Assembly: GCA_016782825.1 (NCBI GenBank)
Contig: JADHXT010000224.1
Location: forward strand, 1 to 6,259
Source of the DNA: Candidatus Brocadiia bacterium
Lineage (GTDB): Bacteria > Planctomycetota > PUPC01 > DSUN01
Length of the DNA: 6,259 nt
Direction: 5' to 3'
Below, piece by piece: positions 1-6,259 of the stretch (positions within the stretch are counted from its first letter, which is position 1; each line of letters starts with the position of its first letter). Under the pieces are notes generated by a model, which saw only the letters and a program-made list of their open reading frames with translations, searched no databases and had not been told where the DNA came from. The position numbers and the translations under genes were made by a program.

Positions 1-431
1 CCACCGGCTCCAAGCCGCTCAGCTACCCGCTGCTCGTGCAGCCCGTGCTCGACAAGCACTGCGTGAGATGCCACAGCGGCACGAAGCCGAAGAAAGGCAT
101 CGTCCTCACGGGCGAACCGCAGGGGCGCTACACCCGCTCATACTACGCCCTGGCCCCCCGCGCGGCCTACACCGCATGGGGCAAGCCGGGCGGCGACTTC
201 CGCCAGGTGAACAGCGAACCCCTCTCGCGCCCGGGCTTCTTCGGCGCCCGCGGCAGCGCGCTGATGGCCATGCTGCTCAAGGGACACAACAAGGTGGCCC
301 TCAGCCCCGCCGACCTCGAGCGCCTCGCCACGTGGATGGACGCCAACGCGCTCTTCTACGGCACCTTCGACCCCGCCGACCAGGCGCGCCAACTTCGGGG
401 TGGGACCATCGCAGGCCCCGCGCTCGAATAA
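1..431 (+). CDS. C-terminal part of a c-type cytochrome, hydrazine synthase alpha-like domain protein (5' end outside the window)
   Basis: The reading frame is open from base 3 to the TAA at 429-431, so about 142 residues of a longer protein are visible. The start lies outside the window; the GTG at 36 is an internal valine. A single haem-c attachment motif, CVRCH, is encoded at 60-74, preceded by the typical context of a conserved VQPVLDKHC run. The C-terminal stretch with LLKGH, then LSPADLERL and WMDANALFYGTF, resembles the end of planctomycete proteins annotated as hydrazine synthase alpha-like or PSCyt-type cytochromes, which often end in a W(I/L/M)D-N-FYG motif. From the family, the protein is expected to be exported and to bind haem c; its redox partner and substrate cannot be told from this fragment. 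A real anammox hydrazine synthase is unlikely, because such domains are widespread in non-anammox planctomycetes. The stop lies 9 bases before the left inverted repeat of the next unit. Confidence 0.8.
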   Translation, partial: TGSKPLSYPLLVQPVLDKHCVRCHSGTKPKKGIVLTGEPQGRYTRSYYALAPRAAYTAWGKPGGDFRQVNSEPLSRPGFFGARGSALMAMLLKGHNKVALSPADLERLATWMDANALFYGTFDPADQARQLRGGTIAGPALE

Positions 432-440
432 ACGGACTCA

Positions 441-469
441 TCCGCAGATTGCGCCGATTGACGCAGATT
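441..469 (+). repeat. Left inverted repeat of the GxxExxY unit
   Basis: The arm holds three CGCAGATT-like octamers at 443-450, 452-459 (CGCCGATT, one mismatch) and 462-469, with starts 9 and 10 bases apart. Read in reverse complement it matches 910-938, with mismatches only at arm positions 15, 20 and 21. The outer 14 bases are identical in the two arms. It starts 9 bases after the stop of the haem protein gene and ends 20 bases before the GTG start of the GxxExxY gene. Confidence 0.85.
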
Positions 470-475
470 CAAGAC

Positions 476-481
476 AAGGGG
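476..481 (+). promoter_or_regulatory. Probable ribosome binding site for the GTG at 490
   Basis: The sequence AAGGGG at 476-481 lies 8 bases before the GTG at 490-492 and is a moderate Shine-Dalgarno match. It favours this GTG over two alternatives. A start at 400 would lie inside the upstream gene and translate the repeat arm. The ATG at 538 would cut into the conserved N-terminal helix of the family. Confidence 0.45.
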
Positions 482-489
482 CAAGAGGG

Positions 490-867
490 GTGAACGACCA
501 GAAAGACCCCCGGACCTATGCCCTCATCGGCGTGGCAATGGAGGTCCACCGGGAGAAGGGTTGCGGGTTCAAAGAGCCCGTTTACCAGGAATGCTTCGAG
601 ATCGAGCTGGGACTTCAGGGCATCTCGTTCGAGCGCGAGAAGGAGTTTCTCATTGACTACAAGGGCCACCGCCTGAAGAAGACGTATCAGGCGGACTTCG
701 TCTGCTTCGGCGAAGTGATCGTGGAACTGAAAGCCCTTAACGAACTGGCCTCACGCGAGGAATCGCAGGTGGTCAACTACCTGAAGGCCTCGGGCCTCAG
801 TGTCGGCCTTCTCATCAACTTCGGCGCCGAGAGTCTCCAGTTCAAGCGGATCGTCTGCACCCACTGA
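490..867 (+). CDS. GxxExxY family protein (PDDEXK_3 nuclease-like fold)
   Basis: The 125-residue product matches the GxxExxY family (Pfam PDDEXK_3) along its whole length and has the usual family size of about 125-130 aa. The name-giving motif is seen as GFKEPVY at about residues 27-33, within the standard context GVAMEVHREKGCG. Downstream the sequence reads QADFVCFGEVIVELKAL, where the D and the ExK pair fit the D...ExK metal-binding set of PD-(D/E)XK folds. The end is the usual NYLKASGLSVGLLINFGAESLQFKR. The family has a nuclease-like fold, but to my knowledge no defined function; DNA or RNA cleavage here is inference. No signal peptide or membrane segment is seen, so it should act in the cytoplasm. 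Start chosen: GTG 490, for family length and the AAGGGG upstream. Base composition is lower in GC than its neighbours, and inverted repeats bracket the gene, both suggesting an acquired unit. Confidence 0.9.
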   Translation: MNDQKDPRTYALIGVAMEVHREKGCGFKEPVYQECFEIELGLQGISFEREKEFLIDYKGHRLKKTYQADFVCFGEVIVELKALNELASREESQVVNYLKASGLSVGLLINFGAESLQFKRIVCTH

Positions 868-909
868 GGCCCGCTCTTTTCCGAAACCCTGCTTTGTTTC
901 TCTTCTCGG

Positions 910-938
910 AATCTGCGAGAATCTGCGCAATCTGCGGA
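910..938 (-). repeat. Right inverted repeat of the GxxExxY unit
   Basis: The arm has three perfect AATCTGCG octamers at 910-917, 920-927 and 929-936. Their spacing of 10 then 9 bases mirrors the 9 then 10 of the left arm. It starts 42 bases after the stop of the GxxExxY gene and ends 19 bases before the ribosome binding site of the glycosidase gene, so it lies in that gene's leader region. Confidence 0.85.
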
Positions 939-957
939 CGATCTCCTATCCTGTCTC

Positions 958-964
958 GGAGGAG
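958..964 (+). promoter_or_regulatory. Strong ribosome binding site of the glycosidase gene
   Basis: GGAGGAG at 958-964 is a near-consensus Shine-Dalgarno sequence 5 bases before the ATG at 970. Together with the signal peptide that begins at this ATG it fixes the start of the glycosidase gene. Confidence 0.8.
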
Positions 965-969
965 TTGGC

Positions 970-3567
970 ATGCCTACGCGACTCGCCTTCCTGCTGATGC
1001 TCTCTCTCCTGGCGGCTTCTCTGGCGCATTCGGCGGAGCCGTTTCCCTTCGTAATCTCCTACGACGCGCCCGACAACGCGACCAACGTCTCCGCCTGGCT
1101 CCACAAGCCGGCCGGCAAGCACGGCTTCGTGCGCGCCGACGCCGGCCGCCTGGTGACCGATGCCGGCCCCATCCGCTTCTGGGCCACCAACTTCTGCTTC
1201 GCCGCCTGCTTCCCCGATAAGCCGGTGGCCGAGCGCGCCGCCGCTCGCCTCGCGCGCCTGGGCATCAACTGCGTCCGCCTGCACCACATGGACAGCCGCC
1301 ACATCTGGGGCAAGAGCAAGGACAAGCTCACCATCGACCCCGAGCAGCTCGACCGCCTCGACTACCTCATCCACCAGCTCAAGCTCCACGGCGTGTACGT
1401 GAACATCAACCTTCACGTCTCCCGCTGGCTCGGCGACAAGGAGGGCTTCCCCCACCAGAAACAGCGCCCCAACTACGACAAGGGCATCGGCAACTTCGAG
1501 CCGCGCATGATCGAGCTTCAGAAGAAGTATGCGCGCGACCTGCTCGCCCACGTGAACCCCTACACCCAGACCGCCTACGTCAACGAGCCCGCCGTGGCCT
1601 TCGTGGAGATCAGCAACGAGGACGCCCTCTTCGCCACCTGGGGACGGGGACAGCTCGACAATCTGCCCGACCCCTACGCCACCACCTTCCGCAAGCTGTG
1701 GAACGGCTGGCTCCGCAAGAAGTACAAGAACACCGACGGCCTCAAGAAGGTGTGGAACGTGGGCTCCAAGCCGCTCGGCCGCGAGATGCTCGCCAACGGC
1801 GACTTCGCGAAGCCCATCGACGCCCCGTGGCAGCTCGAACGCGACGCCCAGTGCAAGGCCGCGTGGGCCGTGCACAGGGGCGGGCCAGACGGCAAGCCCT
1901 TCCTCCGCGTGACCGTGGACAAGATGGGGCAGGCCTCGTGGATCCCGCAGTTTCAGCAAGGCGGCCTGGCGTTCGAGAAGGGCAAGGTCTACACCCTCGC
2001 CTTCCGCGTCCGCGCCAATAAGGAGCGCAAGATCTACATCAATGCCATGATGGCCCACGAGCCGTGGCACCAGTTTGGCTTCTACTCCAGCGTGCAGATC
2101 GGCCCCACGTGGCAGACCGTGCGCCGCACGTTTGTCCCCAACGCCACCGACGACAACAGCCGCATCACCTTCACCCACCTCGAAGCGGGCACCGTGTACG
2201 AGCTGGCCGCCGTGTCGCTCCGGCCCGGCGGCATCGTCGGTCTCGAGGCAGGCCAGGCCCTCGAGGACGACTCCGTGCCCATCGTGCAGAAGGGCGAGAT
2301 GAATGTGACCGAAGCCGCACGGCGCGACTGGATCGACTTCCTGTGGCAGACCGAGCGCGACTACTGGTGGGGCCTGCGCGATTTCGTGAAGAAGGACCTC
2401 GCCTGCCGCTCCCTCGTGGCCGGCACCCAGCTCAGCTACAGCCCCGCCCACGTGCAGGCCGGCCTCGACTACATCGACGCCCACTCCTACTGGAAGCACC
2501 CCCACTTCCCCGGCCGCCCGTGGGACTCGCACAACTGGTGGGTGGAAAACACGGCGCTCGTCAACTCGCCCGGCGGCACCCTCGCGGGCCTCGCCGTCCG
2601 CCGCGTCGCCGACATGGCCTACACGGTGAGCGAGTATAACCACCCCGCGCCCAATCAGTATGCCGCCGAAGGCTTCCCCATGCTCGCCGCCTTCGGCGCC
2701 TTCCAGAAGTGGGACGGCCTCTTCCCCTTCGCCTACTGCCACAACGAACGCTTCGAGCCCCGCAAGAGCGACAGCTACTTCGACGTGAAAGCCGACACCC
2801 CGAAGATCGCCCACATGATCGCCTGCGCCGCGCTCTTCCTCCGAGGCGACGTCGCGCCGGCACGCCAGGCCCGCTTCGCCCACGTGCCCCTCGCCGCCGA
2901 GCGCAAGAAGCTCTACGAGACCCTCAGCTCGTGGAACATCACGGCCCAGCACTTCGGCCTCGACCCACGCCTCTCCCTCCTCCACCAGATCGGGATGGAC
3001 CTCGCGGATAAGACTACACCCAGCGCCGCGCTCCAGGCCATCCCCGACGACCAGAAGGTGTTTGTCTCCGACACCGGCCAGCTCCGCTGGGACGTGAGCG
3101 AGAAGGACGCCGGCGCCTTCACGGCCGACACGCCTCGCACCAAGCTCTTCACCGGCTTCGTCCGAGGCCGCACCTTCCCCCTCGGCGACGTGTCGCTGGA
3201 AATCGGCAAGACCGCGCTCGACTGGGCCACCGTGTCCATGGTGTGTCTCGACGGCAAGGACTTTGCATCGCCCGGCCGCATCCTCATCACCGCCACCGGC
3301 ACGTACCATAACAAGGGCGTGGAGCTGGCCAGCCGCGGCGGCAACCGCGTGTGGTACGACAAGGGGTGGGGCACGGAGCCGGTGATGTGCGAAGGCATCC
3401 CGGCCGCCATCGCGCTCCCCGCGGCTGCCGGCAAGGTGACCCTCTACCCGCTGGACGAGAGCGGCAACCGCCAGGCAGCCATCCCCGTCGCCGAGCGCAA
3501 CGGCAAGGCCCTGCTGCACCTCGACGCCAAGCACAAGACCGTGTGGTACGAGGCCGTGATCAAGTAA
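970..3567 (+). CDS. Secreted clan GH-A glycoside hydrolase (cellulase/beta-galactosidase-like) with an embedded CBM4/9-like module
   Basis: The 865-residue protein starts with a signal peptide: MPTR, a leucine-rich core, then AHSA before E23, a good signal peptidase I site. After a short beta region comes a TIM-barrel typical of clan GH-A, seen in GINCVRLHHMD (from residue 98) and VYVNINLHVSRW. The pair N216-E217 in VEISNED is the likely acid/base, and E555 in YTVSEYNHPAPN the likely nucleophile. DAHSYW (about 503-508) and KWDGLFPFAY (about 580-589) fit later barrel strands. Residues about 270-419 look like a CBM4/9 beta-sandwich (ANGDF start; HEPWHQFGFYSSVQIGPTWQ middle; THLEAGTVYELAAVSL end). 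They lie between the two catalytic residues, which explains their unusual distance of 338 residues. The last ~170 residues look like a beta-rich C-terminal domain. The product should be exported and hydrolyse a beta-linked glycan with retention of configuration. Substrate and exact GH family (GH5-, GH42- or GH39-like) cannot be settled here. The gene is complete and has high GC. Confidence 0.85.
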   Translation: MPTRLAFLLMLSLLAASLAHSAEPFPFVISYDAPDNATNVSAWLHKPAGKHGFVRADAGRLVTDAGPIRFWATNFCFAACFPDKPVAERAAARLARLGINCVRLHHMDSRHIWGKSKDKLTIDPEQLDRLDYLIHQLKLHGVYVNINLHVSRWLGDKEGFPHQKQRPNYDKGIGNFEPRMIELQKKYARDLLAHVNPYTQTAYVNEPAVAFVEISNEDALFATWGRGQLDNLPDPYATTFRKLWNGWLRKKYKNTDGLKKVWNVGSKPLGREMLANGDFAKPIDAPWQLERDAQCKAAWAVHRGGPDGKPFLRVTVDKMGQASWIPQFQQGGLAFEKGKVYTLAFRVRANKERKIYINAMMAHEPWHQFGFYSSVQIGPTWQTVRRTFVPNATDDNSRITFTHLEAGTVYELAAVSLRPGGIVGLEAGQALEDDSVPIVQKGEMNVTEAARRDWIDFLWQTERDYWWGLRDFVKKDLACRSLVAGTQLSYSPAHVQAGLDYIDAHSYWKHPHFPGRPWDSHNWWVENTALVNSPGGTLAGLAVRRVADMAYTVSEYNHPAPNQYAAEGFPMLAAFGAFQKWDGLFPFAYCHNERFEPRKSDSYFDVKADTPKIAHMIACAALFLRGDVAPARQARFAHVPLAAERKKLYETLSSWNITAQHFGLDPRLSLLHQIGMDLADKTTPSAALQAIPDDQKVFVSDTGQLRWDVSEKDAGAFTADTPRTKLFTGFVRGRTFPLGDVSLEIGKTALDWATVSMVCLDGKDFASPGRILITATGTYHNKGVELASRGGNRVWYDKGWGTEPVMCEGIPAAIALPAAAGKVTLYPLDESGNRQAAIPVAERNGKALLHLDAKHKTVWYEAVIK

Positions 3568-3581
3568 GAGCAGCGGCTTCA

Positions 3582-3662
3582 GGTTCCGGGTGCCGGGTTC
3601 CGGGGCGGAGAGCTACCGCCCTGTTCTCTTGCCTTGTACCCCGAAACCCGGCACCCGAAACC
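3582..3662. terminator. Long inverted repeat between convergent genes, possible bidirectional terminator or dispersed repeat
   Basis: The 24-bp arms at 3582-3605 and 3639-3662 match at 22 of 24 positions as inverted copies and enclose a 33-base spacer. Each arm is itself a near tandem copy: GGTTCCGGG occurs at 3582-3590 and 3596-3604. A second small hairpin, GGCGG at 3604-3608 with CCGCC at 3616-3620, lies at the edge of the spacer. The element starts 14 bases after the glycosidase stop and 9 bases after the stop of the minus-strand gene, so it is placed as a shared transcript end. No T-run follows on either strand, so it is not a classical Rho-independent terminator. In minus-strand RNA the two mismatches become G-U pairs; in plus-strand RNA they are C-A. 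It could equally be a dispersed intergenic repeat. Confidence 0.55.
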
Positions 3663-3671
3663 GTTCCTCCC

Positions 3672-6259
3672 TCACGCCTTCGTGCCGAAGCACACCACGC
3701 GGCCGTCGCGGAGGGTGACCACGACACGCCCCTGCGCGTCCACGGCAATGCCCCAGCGCACGGGTGCGGCGGGCAGCGCCTGCTCCCAGAGCTTCTGCTT
3801 GGGGTCCGCCTTCCCTGTGGCGATGAGGAACCAGGCGCCGTTGCGCTGCTGAAGCTCCAGCCGGGCGTTCGCGCAATCGACCACCATGGGCCGCCACTCG
3901 AGCCGCTTGCCGCTCCACACGGGGTTCGCCGCGTTGGAGTAGAAGGGCTGGCCGGTCACCTGCACCTTGTCGCCGGCAAGATGAAGCTCGCTGCCCTGGA
4001 CGGCGTTGGTGCCCAGGCTGGTCGGCGGCGGGGTGAGGCAGTGGCCGGTCTTCGCGTCGAAGACACCGGGGGAGACGGCGTTGCCGCCGGCGAGGTAGAG
4101 CTTGCCCTTGTGGAGCAACAGGTCGCCCTGGCAGGCCACGCCGCGGCGCGAGAAGCGGTCGAGGTGGCCGCAGGTGGTGTTCTGCCATCGGATGGCGCCG
4201 GTGGCCGCGTCGAGGGCCAGCACGCGGGTGCCATCGAAGTCGGTGATGCCGGCGGCCAGGTAGGCCACGCCATCATGCACGGCCACGCCGCTGGCCACGG
4301 GCCACGCGGAGCTGAGCTGGCCGTAGAGGTTGATGCGGCTCTCGGCCGGCGCCGCGCGGAAGCGCCACACGAGCTTGCCCGTCGCGGCGTCGAGGCAGTA
4401 GACCCAGCCATCGCCCGAGCCCACGAAGGCGCGGCCTGTGGCCACGGCAGGCGGGTAGCGCACGGCGCCGCCGGTGTAGGCACGCCAGCGGGCGGCGCCG
4501 GTGGCGGCGTCGAGCGCGCGCACGATGCCGTCGGAGCCGCTCAGCAGCACCAGCCCGCCGACGGCCACGGGCGCCGTGGGCGTGAAGGCGGTTTGCGGCT
4601 TGCGCGTCCAGTGCAGCCCCACCTGGGCGGGCAGCGTGGCCTGGGAGACCGCGCGGCGGGCGCAGTCGCCGCGGTACGTGGGCCAGTCGGCCGGCGCGGC
4701 GGCCAGCGTGGCTGGCGGCACATCTGCGCCGTTCTCGAAGCATGCGGCGCGGGTTGCCGGGCGGCTGGCGTCGTCTGGGGACGCCGGCGCCAGGGCGATC
4801 GTGCCAAACATCTGGAGGTTGCAGTCGCAGACCCACGGCACCCAGTAGAGGTGGCCGTGGGCCACCACCACGCCCACCTGACACGAAGGGCGCATGGGCG
4901 AGATCCACTGCGGCTTGCCGGTGGCCACGTCCAGCCGCACCGCGCCGCCGGACGCGCGGAACAGGATGCCGTCGGCCGTGCCGGTGGAACGGGTGCAGGC
5001 GCGGCGGTGGACATCGTAGCTGGCCAGCACCTCGCCCGTCATCGGATGGAGCTTCTTGGTCATCCCCTGGCTGCGTTGCGGGCCGATGGTGTAGAGCGCG
5101 TCGTCGCGGATCACCACGTGCAGATCCTTGGCGCCGTATTTCCAGAGGAAGTGCCCGTCGTCGGCGCTCACGGCGGTCAGGTGGTTCACCTGGGGCCCGA
5201 TGAAGTAGAGCGCCTTGTCCGTGGCTTTCAGGTACACCGTGCTCTTCCATCCGCCGACGTAGCCGTGGCCGGAGCGGTAGGGGCCGATGGCCTGGAACAG
5301 CTTGGCGTCCTTCGCCGCCGTGCGCCGCCACACGGGCGTACCGCTGGAGGCATCGAGGCAGGCGAGGGTGCGGCCGAAGTGGGCGAAGTAGAGGCGGCCG
5401 CCACGCAGACACAGGCTGCGGCTGTCGATGGGCTCCTCTTCCTTGTGCGACCAAAGGACGCGCTTCGACCGGATGTCGATGGCCAGCAGCACGTGGGCGA
5501 AGCCCCAGCGGTAGCGGTCGAGCATCTTGCCCGTCTTAGGGTCGCGCTGGCGCAGGTTGTAGCCATCGGAGATGCCGCCCCAGGGCCAGCCGTGGGCCTT
5601 GCGCTGCCACGTCGCCACGCGGTCGGGCGCCTCGCCGGCGCCGATGAGGGCATAGAGCGTGTCGCCATCGAGCGCCATCCATTTCCAGAAGGTCCCGCCG
5701 GCGACGTCCTGGGGCGGGAGGATCTCATGGCGCACCTTGCCGGTGGCCGGGTCGATGAGCTTGCACGACTCGTCGTCGGCCAGATAGAGGGTGTCGGGTG
5801 TGGCGATCATCGTGCTTCGGTCGACCATGATGCCGCTCTTGAGCGGCCGCTTCCACAGGAGTGTGCCGTTGAATCCGTTGAGGCACACGAGGGTGTTGAG
5901 CCACGGCTCCTCGCGGCGATGCCACGCCACGTGGCCGAAGGCCATGAAGACCCGCCCGCCGGCGGCCACGCAGTTCTGCGGACACGGCCCGTAGCGCGGC
6001 TCGACGATGAATTGCGTGCGGTAGGGCGCGCGGGCCAGGGTATCGCGGCTCTGCGGGTTGTTGTCGGGGCCGTGGTAGTGATGGGACCACACGTCGGTGC
6101 CCTGGGGCCACGGCTTCACAAACCTCCGGTCGCCCAGGATAGCCACGCCGCCGGGGCGCAGCACGCGGAGGATCTCGGCGCGCGCTGAGGGCGCGGCGAT
6201 CACGGCATCGGCCAGGCCGTCGGCCAGGCCGATGCGCTTCCCATCGCCCTTGGCCACGA
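3672..6259 (-). CDS. Methyltransferase/PQQ-like beta-propeller fusion protein (5' end outside the window)
   Basis: The minus-strand frame is open from the right edge to the TGA at 3674-3672, giving about 861 residues; the GTG at 6257 is only the first whole codon at the edge, not a supported start. Counting from there, residues 1-45 resemble the end of a class I SAM methyltransferase (AEILRVLRPGGVAIL), and the SAM-binding part would lie outside the window. A linker with KPWPQGTDVWSHHYHGPDNN (48-67) is a hallmark I recall from planctomycete methyltransferase/propeller fusions. Two sets of PQQ-like blades follow. The first (about 80-490) includes LNGFNGTLLWKR and a Cys-bearing end with C459 and CDC at 477-479. 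The second starts at DWPTYRGD (524) with repeated LDAATG-W blades such as ALDAATGAARW and CLDAATGKLVW. The underlying DNA shows this too: 4194-4214 and 4494-4514 are nearly identical and exactly 300 bases apart. Such propellers are often called BamB-like or PQQ enzymes by automatic pipelines; quinone binding, catalysis and location are unproven. It is convergent with the glycosidase gene. Confidence 0.85.
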   Translation of the reverse strand, partial: VAKGDGKRIGLADGLADAVIAAPSARAEILRVLRPGGVAILGDRRFVKPWPQGTDVWSHHYHGPDNNPQSRDTLARAPYRTQFIVEPRYGPCPQNCVAAGGRVFMAFGHVAWHRREEPWLNTLVCLNGFNGTLLWKRPLKSGIMVDRSTMIATPDTLYLADDESCKLIDPATGKVRHEILPPQDVAGGTFWKWMALDGDTLYALIGAGEAPDRVATWQRKAHGWPWGGISDGYNLRQRDPKTGKMLDRYRWGFAHVLLAIDIRSKRVLWSHKEEEPIDSRSLCLRGGRLYFAHFGRTLACLDASSGTPVWRRTAAKDAKLFQAIGPYRSGHGYVGGWKSTVYLKATDKALYFIGPQVNHLTAVSADDGHFLWKYGAKDLHVVIRDDALYTIGPQRSQGMTKKLHPMTGEVLASYDVHRRACTRSTGTADGILFRASGGAVRLDVATGKPQWISPMRPSCQVGVVVAHGHLYWVPWVCDCNLQMFGTIALAPASPDDASRPATRAACFENGADVPPATLAAAPADWPTYRGDCARRAVSQATLPAQVGLHWTRKPQTAFTPTAPVAVGGLVLLSGSDGIVRALDAATGAARWRAYTGGAVRYPPAVATGRAFVGSGDGWVYCLDAATGKLVWRFRAAPAESRINLYGQLSSAWPVASGVAVHDGVAYLAAGITDFDGTRVLALDAATGAIRWQNTTCGHLDRFSRRGVACQGDLLLHKGKLYLAGGNAVSPGVFDAKTGHCLTPPPTSLGTNAVQGSELHLAGDKVQVTGQPFYSNAANPVWSGKRLEWRPMVVDCANARLELQQRNGAWFLIATGKADPKQKLWEQALPAAPVRWGIAVDAQGRVVVTLRDGRVVCFGTKA

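Larger units (their letters stand above)
441..938. mobile_element. Putative 498-bp cassette: GxxExxY gene between 29-bp inverted repeats
   Basis: Two 29-bp arms, 441-469 and 910-938, are inverted copies of each other with 26 of 29 positions identical by hand alignment, and they enclose only the GxxExxY gene. A hand count over 601-840 gives 138 of 240 G+C (about 57%). Single lines sampled from the neighbouring glycosidase gene range from 60 to 80%. The unit fits exactly in the spacer between a stop codon at 431 and a ribosome binding site at 958. I found no convincing target-site duplication next to the outer edges, and the unit contains no transposase. It would therefore have to be moved in trans, or by the encoded PDDEXK-like protein itself, which is speculation. 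Alternatively the repeats could be regulatory or transcript-stabilising sequences that merely accompany this gene family. Confidence 0.45.

Noticed and set aside
400..489. Upstream in-frame ATG extension of the GxxExxY gene
   Set aside because: It would overlap the haem protein gene, translate the repeat arm, and make the protein about 30 residues longer than the family's usual length.
910..938. CRISPR-like array from the AATCTGCG units
   Set aside because: The units are 8 bases with 1-2-base gaps, far too short for CRISPR repeats and spacers.
924..952. Possible promoter with TATCCT at 947-952 before the glycosidase gene
   Set aside because: There is no credible -35 element at the right distance, and a hexamer like this is expected by chance.
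6..1776. Fifteen-base direct repeat GGCTCCAAGCCGCTC at 6-20 and 1762-1776
   Set aside because: Both copies encode the same short peptide GSKPL in two unrelated genes with the same codon bias, so chance is the simplest explanation.
946..3534. Long open frame (862 codons) on the minus strand opposite the glycosidase gene
   Set aside because: It mirrors a GC-rich gene with strong codon bias, which leaves few antisense stops. Its translation is low-complexity (rich in G, V, A, E, H) and shows no family motif, whereas the plus strand has a signal peptide, ribosome binding site and catalytic motifs.
4194..4514. Near-identical 21-base segments exactly 300 bases apart (4194-4214 and 4494-4514)
   Set aside because: Both encode the LDAATGA blade motif of the propeller; this is expected of repeated blades and is not a separate element.
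3351..6188. Long open frame (945 codons) on the plus strand opposite the propeller gene
   Set aside because: It is rich in A, G, R, V and H without domain motifs and overlaps the end of the glycosidase gene in another frame; the minus strand carries clear repeated propeller blades.

Overview
The window is GC-rich bacterial DNA. Its gene content is typical of the Planctomycetota and their PVC relatives (Verrucomicrobiota, Lentisphaerota, Kiritimatiellota). It carries a hydrazine-synthase-alpha-like haem protein end, a secreted clan GH-A glycosidase with a carbohydrate-binding module, and a methyltransferase/PQQ-type beta-propeller fusion, all families that are frequent in that group. This taxonomic guess rests on remembered protein families and not on a marker gene.

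Layout. (1) Bases 1-431, plus strand: the C-terminal end of a c-type cytochrome-like protein with one CVRCH haem site, cut by the left edge. (2) Bases 441-938: a compact unit holding a 125-aa GxxExxY-family protein (PDDEXK_3). It is bracketed by two 29-bp inverted repeats that match at 26 of 29 positions, each built from three CGCAGATT-like units. (3) Bases 970-3567, plus strand: a complete secreted clan GH-A glycoside hydrolase of 865 aa with a CBM4/9-like module inserted between its two catalytic glutamates. (4) Bases 3568-3671: a 104-bp gap between convergent genes, filled by a long inverted repeat with 24-bp arms. (5) Bases 3672-6259, minus strand: a long PQQ-like beta-propeller protein fused at its N-terminus to the tail of a class I methyltransferase, cut by the right edge. 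No gap exceeds 110 bp apart from the repeat-bearing flanks described, and I see no tRNA, rRNA or CRISPR array.

Functionally, the glycosidase is probably exported to degrade or trim polysaccharide or glycoconjugates. The haem protein and the propeller protein belong to expanded planctomycete families whose exact roles are not known. The GxxExxY unit looks like an insertion into the spacer between the haem protein gene and the glycosidase gene. Removing 441-938 would leave a spacer of about 40 bp, compatible with the two flanking genes once being adjacent in one operon. This symmetric, small, lower-GC unit is the observation most worth following up.
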